DNA of 64,000 bases from Treponema sp. (GTDB lineage: Bacteria > Spirochaetota > Spirochaetia > Treponematales > Treponemataceae): assembly GCA_016292805.1 (NCBI GenBank), contig JAEDFM010000001.1, forward strand, positions 1 through 64,000, written 5' to 3'. Within the stretch, counting starts at the first letter, position 1. Every line of letters begins with the position of its first letter. The notes beneath the pieces were generated by a model. That model saw only the letters and a list, made by a program, of their open reading frames with translations. It ran no database searches and was not told the origin of the DNA. Below, one piece after another: positions 53,190-60,548 of this stretch. A program made the translations under genes and the position numbers.

Positions 53190-54943
53190 AGGAACAAGAT
53201 TTATTTAATAACGCAGAATATTTGCTTTCTCTTGCTCTTAAGAAAACTAATAATTTTGAGCAGGCTGAAGATCTGGTTTCTGAAACTTTAATAAGTGCTC
53301 TTGTTTCTTTAAGAGATGGAAAATCAATTGATAATCTAAAAGCATATCTTTCAGTCATTCTGAATCATAAGTTCAATGATTTTCTCCGTTCTAAATATTC
53401 AAGGCCTACAATTTATTATGGCGTAATTCCCGAGTATGATTTTGCAAGTAACGAGAAAAGTGTGGAAAATCAGCTGATTCAAAAAGAAGAAGCCGAAAAG
53501 GTTCGCCAGATTATTTCTCAGCTTTCAAAAAATTACAGGGAAGTTCTGGTAAGGCACTTCATTCATGGCCAGAATGTAGGTTTTATTGCAGATGATTTGA
53601 AAATCAATGTTAATACTGTTAAATCCAGATTGAACACCGCTCGTATAACTGTAAAAAAGCAAATGGAGAATGATTCTATGGAAAAATATGAAAAACAAAG
53701 CTATGAACCTGAGCAGTTAGATATCTGGATGTACGGAGATATGGAAGAAGGCTGTAACGCTTTTTATACAAATGACTGGACCCGTCGCATTCATCAGAAT
53801 ATTTTGATTTTAGCATACAAAAAACCGGTCACAATCTCTGAAATTTCTGAAGGCCTTGGTATTTCTGCGGCTTATATTGAACCAATAGTTGAGGAACTTA
53901 TTTCCTATGATTTTATGGCCAGAAGTGGAGACAAGGTATATACAAGCTTTATTATTTTTTCAGAAGAAGAAAAAAACAAAGCTTACGATAACGATAAAGC
54001 CATTGCAGAAAAATATGCAAAACCTATGTGGCTGGAATTGGAAAAATATCTTGAACAGATTCGTAGAACAGAATGCTATAGTAAAATGAGTAAGCGACAG
54101 CAGGCAAGTCTTATTCAGTTTGCTGCAATATTTATTATTCATGAAGCAATGCGCCAGGTTAAAACTGACAAAATTCCCAAAGCTGATGTTATGTCAAAAA
54201 AACACAATTCTGGTTGGACTGGTTGTGCTTATGGTTTTAATAAACCTTTAGACTCAAAACCTGACTGGGATTATGTAAAAGGTCACAGTTTATGCAAATT
54301 AAATGGATGTAATGTAATATCTACAGGTCTATATAAAAATCTTTCGGACTTAAAATACATGGCTTATGATGTGGTTGCAGGTTTTACTTTCGGGCAGTTC
54401 TGGCCATTAAGTGGTAGTCAGTTCTTGAAAACAGCCTATGCTCTGTATGCGGAAGAAGAAGCAGATATTCCTTTAATTGCTCCAAAGTTTTTTGAGACAA
54501 TAGAAAAATATTGTGAATATAATCTTTTAAGTAAAGAACCAGATTCTGAAAATCCTGATGAAAACAGTTCTATTGTAGTTTTGAATATTCCAGTTTTAAC
54601 TGCTGAAGAATCTGAAGAGATTTTTGGAAATATCATTCATAACAGTATTCTAGATTTTTCATCAAAGTTTAAAAACGAATTATGTAAGCTTTTTGTAGAT
54701 CCTGTAAAGCCTCCTAAACATCTTAGCGAATTGGTTCCGGAAGAATTAAAGTATCAGCTTTGTGGAGATGCTTTTGTAATGGCGTTGATTTATCAGGGAG
54801 CCTGGAATGGATATTACAACTGTCTGTATCCAATCGGGAAAGAATGGGTTCCAGCTATGGTAATTCTTCTTGGGAACAGATTAACTGATGAAGAATTGAA
54901 AAATCCTGAAATGTTCGTTAAAAAGATTGTTTCTAAAAATTAA
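53186..54943 (+). CDS. ECF-type sigma factor fused to a large C-terminal domain
   Basis: Residues 1-165 form a sigma-70 ECF module: region 2 (AEDLVSETLISALVSL ... NLKAYLSVILNHKFNDFLR) and region 4 (LSKNYREVLVRHFIHGQNVGFIADDLKINVNTVKSRL). About 420 further residues follow. They begin with a winged-helix-like part (TISEISEGLGISAAYIEPIVEELISYDFM) and continue into a domain I do not recognise, with ACGFT/GYYNCLYPIGKEWVP-like aromatic motifs. Such fusions replace separate anti-sigma factors by a covalent sensor. No anti-sigma gene is adjacent. Target promoters unknown. Confidence 0.8.
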   Translation: MKEQDLFNNAEYLLSLALKKTNNFEQAEDLVSETLISALVSLRDGKSIDNLKAYLSVILNHKFNDFLRSKYSRPTIYYGVIPEYDFASNEKSVENQLIQKEEAEKVRQIISQLSKNYREVLVRHFIHGQNVGFIADDLKINVNTVKSRLNTARITVKKQMENDSMEKYEKQSYEPEQLDIWMYGDMEEGCNAFYTNDWTRRIHQNILILAYKKPVTISEISEGLGISAAYIEPIVEELISYDFMARSGDKVYTSFIIFSEEEKNKAYDNDKAIAEKYAKPMWLELEKYLEQIRRTECYSKMSKRQQASLIQFAAIFIIHEAMRQVKTDKIPKADVMSKKHNSGWTGCAYGFNKPLDSKPDWDYVKGHSLCKLNGCNVISTGLYKNLSDLKYMAYDVVAGFTFGQFWPLSGSQFLKTAYALYAEEEADIPLIAPKFFETIEKYCEYNLLSKEPDSENPDENSSIVVLNIPVLTAEESEEIFGNIIHNSILDFSSKFKNELCKLFVDPVKPPKHLSELVPEELKYQLCGDAFVMALIYQGAWNGYYNCLYPIGKEWVPAMVILLGNRLTDEELKNPEMFVKKIVSKN

Positions 54944-55028
54944 AATATTTTGCGCTTTATGCTGAATTATAATATATTTTACTCTGCGCACTATTGAAAT
55001 ATTTATAAAATGGTACTATGCTCATAGT

Positions 55029-56390
55029 ATGGAAATCAGACGAAATATTTACTCCAAAATTCTTAGCTGGAAAAATGAATGCAATGGATCTAAAGCTCTT
55101 TTAATTGAAGGGGCGAGACGAATTGGAAAATCAACCATTGCAGAGAAATTTGCCCGAGAAAATTATAAATCATATGTACTTATTGATTTCAATAATGCTT
55201 CAAAGAAAATCAAAGATAATTTTGAAAATTTGAATAATCTTGATTTGTTTTATCAGACAATTTCCTTGGAATATAATAAAAAACTTTTTTCACGGGAATC
55301 CCTTATTATTTTTGATGAAATACAGAAATTTCCACGGGCTCGAGAAGCTATAAAATATCTTGTGCAAGACGGACGCTATGATTTTATAGAAACAGGTTCT
55401 TTGATTTCCATAAAAGAAAGTGTAAAAAATATAACTGTTCCTTCGGAAGAACGCAAAATTAAAATGTATCCGGTTACTTTTGAAGAGTTTATGTCTGCAA
55501 AAGGTGAGGATGTTTTGTTGGAATATATAGAAACTTGCTGGAAGACCAAAACTCCTTTAGATCAGAAAGCTCATGCCAAGGCAATGCATATTTTTAGGGA
55601 ATATATCCTTGTTGGTGGAATGCCACAGAGTATAGTTGCATATTTACAGAATTCTTTAGATTTTGAAAAAAGCGATATAGAAAAAAGGGATATTCTCAAT
55701 TTGTATAGAGATGACATTCAAAAAGCTGCAGCTCGATATAATTCAAAGGTTTCTGCTTTATTTGAAAATATACCTGCTTATCTTTCGACTCACGAAAAGA
55801 AAGTCGTATTGAGTAAAATCGCAGAAGGTTCAACTTTTGACCGTTATGATGAACCATTATTCTGGCTTGATGATTCTATGATTTGTAATCTTTGTTATAA
55901 ATGTAATGACCCTTGTGTTGGCTTTGCATTAAACAAAAATGAAGCTGCTGTAAAATGTTATTTGGGCGATACTGGATTATTGGTAAGCCTTGCATTTAGT
56001 GAAAATGAAATTTCAACTCAACAACTATATAAATCTATTATGAATGGAAAGCTTTCACTTAATGAAGGAATGTTGTATGAAAATGTCATTTCCCAGATGA
56101 TAGCTTCCAGTGGCCATAAACTTTATTTTTATACACATTACAGTGAAGAAAAACATAGAAATGATATTGAAGTAGATTTTTTGATTTCAAATGAAAGTAA
56201 ATTGAATTTTAAAATTTTTCCTTTAGAAGTAAAATCATCAAAAAATTACACAACAACTTCATTAAATGTATTTAAGGGAAAATTTGGGAATAAGATAGAA
56301 ACTTCATATATTATCCATCCCAAAAATTTAATTGTGGAAGATAAAATTATTAAGATTCCACCTTATATGTTTGGTTGTGTTTTCAAATAA
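55029..56390 (+). CDS. AAA-family ATPase with DUF4143
   Basis: A 453-residue ATPase of the AAA_14/DUF4143 type. Walker A is GARRIGKST (about 29-37), Walker B SLIIFDEIQKFPRA, and the sensor ETGSLIS. The C-terminal DUF4143 region contains GDTGLL and a nuclease-like VDFLISNESKLN ... PLEVKSSKNY motif (D-x-n-E-x-K). The family is abundant in gut anaerobes and function is unproven; a link to mobile or defence DNA is often suggested. TGGTACTAT ends nine bases before ATG and sits in a TACTATG-CT-CATAGTA palindrome that reaches the start codon. Confidence 0.85.
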   Translation: MEIRRNIYSKILSWKNECNGSKALLIEGARRIGKSTIAEKFARENYKSYVLIDFNNASKKIKDNFENLNNLDLFYQTISLEYNKKLFSRESLIIFDEIQKFPRAREAIKYLVQDGRYDFIETGSLISIKESVKNITVPSEERKIKMYPVTFEEFMSAKGEDVLLEYIETCWKTKTPLDQKAHAKAMHIFREYILVGGMPQSIVAYLQNSLDFEKSDIEKRDILNLYRDDIQKAAARYNSKVSALFENIPAYLSTHEKKVVLSKIAEGSTFDRYDEPLFWLDDSMICNLCYKCNDPCVGFALNKNEAAVKCYLGDTGLLVSLAFSENEISTQQLYKSIMNGKLSLNEGMLYENVISQMIASSGHKLYFYTHYSEEKHRNDIEVDFLISNESKLNFKIFPLEVKSSKNYTTTSLNVFKGKFGNKIETSYIIHPKNLIVEDKIIKIPPYMFGCVFK

Positions 56391-56402
56391 TAAAAAAATA
56401 TT

Positions 56403-56421
56403 CCAATCAATACAAATTGAT
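56403..56421 (+). repeat. Palindromic repeat, copy 1
   Basis: CCAATCAATACAAATTGAT, with arms ATCAAT/ATTGAT. An exact second copy lies at 56792-56810; the pair brackets the PIN remnant and antitoxin gene. Confidence 0.85.
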
Positions 56422-56459
56422 TTAAGTACTTATCTCTGTTTTTCTTGACTTTAAACTTG

Positions 56460-56567
56460 TACGATTGTTATTATCTCAATATAGCAGCTCAAAAGGTTCT
56501 TCCTTTGTTTACTTATGATGATAAAATGAAAGAAACTGCGGAAAAGAGAGGCATAAAATGCTTGTAG
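56460..56567 (+). pseudogene. 3' remnant of a PIN-domain toxin
   Basis: The frame YDCYYLNIAAQKVLPLFTYD followed by DKMKETAEKRGIKCL and TAG at 56565 matches the C-terminal half of PIN (VapC-like) RNases, whose last acidic residues are the YDC and TYDDK positions. The N-terminal two thirds and start codon are missing, so it cannot be active. It overlaps the following antitoxin ATG by ten bases. Confidence 0.7.
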
Positions 56568-56779
56568 TAACATATTCAGAAGCCAGACAGAATTTTGCAT
56601 CAGTATTAGATACTTCAAAAAAAGATGGCATTGTTGTTGTAAAAAGAGCTGACGGATCTTCTTTTAGAATTACACCAGAAATCGAAAAGAAATCTCCCTT
56701 TATCGGAATAAAAACACTTGCAAACATTAAGCAAGAAGAAATACTTTCTGCATTAAGGGAAACAAGAGAAGAAAACTAA
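56558..56779 (+). CDS. Phd/YefM-family antitoxin, apparently orphan
   Basis: A 73-residue protein beginning VVTYSEARQNFASVLDTSKKDGIVVVKRADGSSF, the DNA-binding and dimerisation core of Phd/YefM antitoxins. The C-terminus (EEILSALRETREEN) would neutralise the toxin. AGAGAGG precedes ATG. No toxin gene follows; the only toxin sequence is the truncated PIN remnant upstream, which is normally partnered in the opposite order. It may therefore be a relic or act in trans. Confidence 0.8.
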   Translation: MLVVTYSEARQNFASVLDTSKKDGIVVVKRADGSSFRITPEIEKKSPFIGIKTLANIKQEEILSALRETREEN

Positions 56780-56791
56780 CTTTTTTAATCC

Positions 56792-56810
56792 CCAATCAAT
56801 ACAAATTGAT
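56792..56810 (+). repeat. Palindromic repeat, copy 2
   Basis: Exact copy of the 19-mer at 56403. Flanking ATCCCC/GGGGAT extends it into a 12-bp stem (56788-56816). Confidence 0.85.
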
Positions 56811-56829
56811 GGGGATAAAGGAATAAGGA

Positions 56830-57171
56830 TTGAAAAAGGCAAAAATTTTTATTTCATTCATTGTAATTGCAATCATTCCAATTTTACTTTATTTCATGTC
56901 TATTAAATTCTTTTATAAAAGTTTGGCTATAAAAAATGGTAACCATATAGTAAACAGTATCGAGAAGTATAGGACAGAAAAAGGACATCTTCCAGATTCT
57001 TTCAATGATATAAATTTAGTGACGGATGATTTTTGGGGTGGAATGGCAACAAAAAGAAAAGGAATAAAGTATTATTACGAAAAAATGAGTGATTCTGATT
57101 ATATAGTTTATTTTGATTATAATTTGGGTGATTCAATTACTTATATGTCAGAAACAAAAGATTGGTATTAA
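56830..57171 (+). CDS. Small membrane-anchored protein
   Basis: A 113-residue product starting with TTG (AAGGAATAAGGA upstream). One N-terminal helix (about 5-26) is followed by a domain with IEKYRTEKGHLPDSFNDI, a pattern seen in pseudopilin-like and GspG-like small proteins, where a helix precedes a G-x-x-P turn. Function unknown. It lies among decayed toxin-antitoxin genes and may be an accessory gene. Confidence 0.55.
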   Translation: MKKAKIFISFIVIAIIPILLYFMSIKFFYKSLAIKNGNHIVNSIEKYRTEKGHLPDSFNDINLVTDDFWGGMATKRKGIKYYYEKMSDSDYIVYFDYNLGDSITYMSETKDWY

Positions 57172-57257
57172 ATTTGATGAAGTAGCATTTTTAATTGCTG
57201 CTATGTAATGAGGAAAGACTCAGCCTATAAACAGGAATTGATGTTGGAAATGAATTT

Positions 57258-57446
57258 ATGAGTGAATTAGTTATTTTGAGGGGAAATTTCAGCAGTGGAA
57301 AAACCTCTGTTGCAAAAGATTTACAATAATTATTCGGTCCCAACACTATGCTTATTTCCCAGGATGCTATTTGTAGAGACATATTGAAAGTAAAAGATAA
57401 GGAAAGTATAGTTCGAGAAATATTTGACGTAATAAAGATAAAGTAA
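57258..57446 (+). pseudogene. Truncated P-loop kinase (AAA_33/zeta-like)
   Basis: From ATG 57258 the frame reads MSELVILRGNFSSGKTSVAK, with P-loop GNFSSGKTS, then an in-frame TAA at 57327. It resumes LFGPNTMLISQDAICRDILK before a second stop. This is the N-terminal third of a zeta-toxin-like or chloramphenicol-phosphotransferase-like kinase, interrupted and cut. The remainder of 57172-57471 holds no gene. Confidence 0.7.
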
Positions 57447-57471
57447 TATATTGTAGTAAGGGGTAATACAT

Positions 57472-57732
57472 ATGACTACAATTTCTGCAAAAATAGATAG
57501 TAATGATAAATCTTCTTTTGAAAGAATCTGTGAATCTATGGGAATCAATATTTCATCTGCCATAAATGCTTTTGTGAAGGCAACAATCAGAGAAAATGGT
57601 ATGCCTTTTGCATTAAAAGCTTCTGAAGATCCTTATGTTTATTCTGAAGAGAATATGAAGTACTTAAGAGAAAGCATTAATCAGATTGAATCAGGGAAAG
57701 GTCAGATTCATGAACTTAAGGAGATTAATTAA
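57472..57732 (+). CDS. RelB/DinJ-family antitoxin
   Basis: An 86-residue antitoxin. The ribbon-helix-helix region ISAKIDSNDKSSFERICESMGINISSAINAFVKATIRENGMPF is diagnostic of RelB/DinJ. The C-terminal helix (ESINQIESGKGQIHELKEI) would wrap the toxin. The gene ends in TAATG with the toxin gene, so the pair is co-translated, and the complex should repress its own promoter. Confidence 0.88.
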   Translation: MTTISAKIDSNDKSSFERICESMGINISSAINAFVKATIRENGMPFALKASEDPYVYSEENMKYLRESINQIESGKGQIHELKEIN

Positions 57733-57998
57733 TGGTCAAAGTTTGGTCTGATCTAGCATGGAACGACTATTTAGAGTTTTTTAATAAACATCAGAAAGAT
57801 TTAATTAAAAGTACACATGAATTAATAAAAGACATTGAAAGAAATGGTGTTGATAAAGGAAAAGGTCAGCCAGAACAACTGAAACATGAATTGTCAGGTT
57901 ATTATAATCGTCGAATTGATCAGAAAAATCGTCTTGTTTATAAAGTTGAGGATAATAAACTTTTCATAGTTCAGTGTGGAACACATTATCAGCAATAG
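57732..57998 (+). CDS. YoeB/Txe-family mRNA interferase toxin
   Basis: An 88-residue RelE-superfamily RNase of the YoeB/Txe branch: VWSDLAWNDYLEFFNKHQKD, GKGQPEQLKHELSGYYNRRIDQKNRLVYKV and the final CGTHYQ (usual C-x-x-HY). Glu and Arg/His positions expected for ribosome-dependent mRNA cleavage are present. It is intact. YoeB is usually paired with YefM; here the partner is DinJ-like while a Phd/YefM-type orphan lies 0.9 kb upstream. Confidence 0.9.
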   Translation: MVKVWSDLAWNDYLEFFNKHQKDLIKSTHELIKDIERNGVDKGKGQPEQLKHELSGYYNRRIDQKNRLVYKVEDNKLFIVQCGTHYQQ

Positions 57999-58076
57999 TT
58001 ACTTACTCCAAACAATAATAGTTGCATTGTTCTTTCTACAAACCATAAGCAATAGCAATCCAGAAGGAAAATACAT

Positions 58077-58283
58077 ATGACAATGAAAGAAGCAGAACAA
58101 TTTTTCAAGCAGACAAATGGTAATGGATATTTTATGTGTCTGGATAGTGAAAGAAAGTATGAAGAATTCCAAAGCTTGAATATTTCTGCGGATATTCTGC
58201 AAAAGTGGAGGCAAGAAAAAGTAGATTCTTTATATGCTGATTTATGGAAAGATAAAAATGATACTTGTTTCCAATTATACTAA
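58077..58283 (+). CDS. Hypothetical small protein
   Basis: A 68-residue protein (MTMKEAEQFFKQTNGNGYFM ...) with a sound Shine-Dalgarno (AGAAGGA) and even composition. No signal, membrane segment or motif. The C-terminus after KWRQEKVDSLYADLW may be truncated. It directly precedes the GC-rich element. Confidence 0.5.
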   Translation: MTMKEAEQFFKQTNGNGYFMCLDSERKYEEFQSLNISADILQKWRQEKVDSLYADLWKDKNDTCFQLY

Positions 58284-58310
58284 TTTAAGAAATGAATTGA
58301 TTTAAATAGC

Positions 58311-58382
58311 GGGGCGTTGCGGGGTGTCCCCGCAGAAGGGGTAGCGAGCAACGAAGTGCGAGCGAGGGGAAGGCTTTCCCCT
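58311..58382 (+). repeat. GC-rich palindromic element, copy D (intergenic)
   Basis: The cleanest copy. It runs GGGGCGTTGCGGGGTGTCCC, CGCAGAAGGGGTAGCGAGCA, ACGAAGTGCGAGCGAGGGGA and AGGCTTTCCCCT. Hairpins GCGGGG/CCCCGC and AGGGGAAxxxTTTCCCCT lie inside. AATTGATTTA occurs on both sides (58295 and 58392), which could be part of the mobile unit or an altered target duplication. Confidence 0.9.
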
Positions 58383-58417
58383 ATAAATTCAAATTGATTT
58401 ACACAGAGTCAAAAAAA

Positions 58418-58452
58418 GACCATGAAAAAAAGTCTCCATGGTCATTTTTTTT
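58418..58452. terminator. Terminator between convergent genes
   Basis: GACCATG (58418-58424) and CATGGTC (58437-58443) with A7 before and T9 after, serving both directions. Confidence 0.85.
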
Positions 58453-58454
58453 TG

Positions 58455-60539
58455 TTATAAACTGATTTTTATAGTAACTGGGTCAGATGCACCAAGTTTT
58501 TTAGATTGTTCTGTTGGAACTGAATCTGCAATTGTAATCAGGTATTCACCTTTTTCAATTACGCTTTCACCTTCGGCTGTAATAGTTTCAAAGGCAGAAA
58601 GTGGGAGAGTGAAAGATACATTTTTTACAGCTCCGGCTTTGATTTCAAGTTTTGTAAAATCACGGAGAGAACAAATTGGATCATCTTCTTTGCGGTTTGC
58701 TTTAGCTACATAAACCTGAACAACTTCTTTTGCGGTAAGGTTTCCTGTGTTTTTAACTGAACAGCTGACCTGAACTTTATCACCATCAACTTTGGCTTCT
58801 GCATTATCAAACTTAAAGCTTGTATAAGAAAGTCCAAAGCCGAATGGGAACAAAGGTTCTTTTGTGGCATAGCGGTAAGTTCTGCCTTTCATTGCGTAAT
58901 CTTCAAAATCTGGAAGATCTGCTGTTGATTTAGGGAATGTAACTGGAAGATGTGCAGAAGGTACTGTATCTCCAAAAATTACATCGGCAACTGCTGAACC
59001 ACCTTCTTCTCCAGGATACCATGCCATAATGATTGCATCAGCAATATCTTCTGGGAATGCAATTGCAGCTCCACCTGTAAGCACCAGCACAACTGGGATG
59101 CCACGGTCACGAACTGCTTTAAGATAATCTAACTGATGCTGTGGAAGTTCAATAAAGTCTCTGTCGCCTTTTGTTGTTTCAACAGAGTCACCTTCTTCGC
59201 CTTCCATCATGTTATCAAGACCAAAGCAGGCAACAACAAGGTCTGCACTTTCTACCATACCAACTGTCCATCCTCGCTGTTTACTGTCGCTGTACATTCC
59301 AACACCTGGATGGTAGTCAATGTTTATGTCAGGGCGAGCTTCTGTTTTTTCAAGTAAGCCTTCAAGAATTGTAACAAGACGGGAATTCAATCCGTAGTAG
59401 TTTCCAAGAATTGCATTTACATTTGTAGCGCAAGGTCCCACAACAAAAATCTTTTTAATGTTTTCTTTTACAGGAAGGAGACCATTTTTATTTTTAAGAA
59501 GAACAATTGAGTCTCCTGCAACTTTGCGGGCAAGTGCCCGTTTTTCTGCAGTGTTTACATCCTTTGCACTAAGGTTCTTCCACTTTGATTTTTTCCAGGA
59601 ATCAAACATTCCAAGCTTTGCCTGTGTCATAAGCAGGCGGAAAACTGATTCGTTGATTTTTTCTTCTGAAAGAAGTCCCTGACGAACAGCATCAATTGCT
59701 GCGTGATAAGTACAACCACAGTTCAAATCGCAGGTATTGTTAATTGCCAGTGCTGCCGATTCCGCTGGTGTTTTTGTAACTTTATGATTTTCGTGGAAAT
59801 CTTTAACAGCCCAGCAGTCGCTTACTACATGCCCCTTAAAGCCCCATTTGTTGCGGAGAATATCAACTAAAAGATATTTACTTCCGTTACAAGGTTCATC
59901 GTAAAGTCTCTGGTAAGCACCCATTACAGATTCTACTCCTTCGTCTACAAGAGCTTTGAATGCTGGCATGTAAGTTTCCCAGAAATCTTTTTTAGAAGGT
60001 TTTACATTTGCTGTGTGGCGTGTACATTCTGGACCAGAGTGAACTGCAAAGTGTTTAGCACAGGCTGCCAGTTTTAAGTTTTCTGGATCGTCTCCCTGAA
60101 GTCCGCGAACTGCTGCTACACCCATTTTAGTTGTAAGACAAGGGTCTTCGCCAAAGGTTTCCTGACCACGACCCCAGCGAGGGTCACGGAAAATATTGAT
60201 GTTTGGAGTCCAGAAGGTAAGGCCGCGGAACTGGCGGTAATCTCCAATTTTCTGGGCTTCGTTGTATTTTGCCCGGGCTTCATCGGAAATGGCTTCGTAT
60301 TCTTCCTGAGCAAGCTTTGTATCAAAGGTTGCTGCAAGACCGATTGTCTGCGGAAATACTGTAGCTGTACCGGCTCTGGCAACTCCGTGAAGTGCTTCGT
60401 TCCACCAGTTATATTCTTTAATTCCAAGTCGCTGAACTCCTGGACTTTCGTGAAGCATAAGTGCAACTTTTTCTTCAAGTTTCATTTCGCTGATAAGTGC
60501 GTTGATTTCTTCTGTTCTTTCCTGTTCAAGTTTTGTCAT
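58455..60539 (-). CDS. GH3 beta-glycosidase (beta-xylosidase/glucosidase type)
   Basis: Glycoside hydrolase family 3 enzyme, 694 residues, no signal peptide. The opening YNWWNEALHGVAR is typical of the beta-xylosidase-like GH3 branch. FTFWTPNINIFRDPRWGRGQETFGEDP, KHFAVHSGPE and the nucleophile Asp of VVSDCWAV are intact. The second alpha/beta domain and a C-terminal fibronectin-III-like domain follow (ASDPVTIKI at the end). Preceded by GH43 after nine bases with AAGGTG as ribosome site. It likely trims xylo-oligosaccharides in the cytoplasm. Confidence 0.93.
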   Translation of the reverse strand: MTKLEQERTEEINALISEMKLEEKVALMLHESPGVQRLGIKEYNWWNEALHGVARAGTATVFPQTIGLAATFDTKLAQEEYEAISDEARAKYNEAQKIGDYRQFRGLTFWTPNINIFRDPRWGRGQETFGEDPCLTTKMGVAAVRGLQGDDPENLKLAACAKHFAVHSGPECTRHTANVKPSKKDFWETYMPAFKALVDEGVESVMGAYQRLYDEPCNGSKYLLVDILRNKWGFKGHVVSDCWAVKDFHENHKVTKTPAESAALAINNTCDLNCGCTYHAAIDAVRQGLLSEEKINESVFRLLMTQAKLGMFDSWKKSKWKNLSAKDVNTAEKRALARKVAGDSIVLLKNKNGLLPVKENIKKIFVVGPCATNVNAILGNYYGLNSRLVTILEGLLEKTEARPDINIDYHPGVGMYSDSKQRGWTVGMVESADLVVACFGLDNMMEGEEGDSVETTKGDRDFIELPQHQLDYLKAVRDRGIPVVLVLTGGAAIAFPEDIADAIIMAWYPGEEGGSAVADVIFGDTVPSAHLPVTFPKSTADLPDFEDYAMKGRTYRYATKEPLFPFGFGLSYTSFKFDNAEAKVDGDKVQVSCSVKNTGNLTAKEVVQVYVAKANRKEDDPICSLRDFTKLEIKAGAVKNVSFTLPLSAFETITAEGESVIEKGEYLITIADSVPTEQSKKLGASDPVTIKISL

Positions 60540-60548
60540 ATCTGCACC

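Noticed and set aside
55029..58283. Integrative element with attachment sites
   Set aside because: No integrase, transposase or tRNA gene is present; the two 19-bp repeats alone are not enough.
58284..58454. Protein gene in the GC-rich intergenic stretch
   Set aside because: The stretch is accounted for by the repeat element and a terminator.
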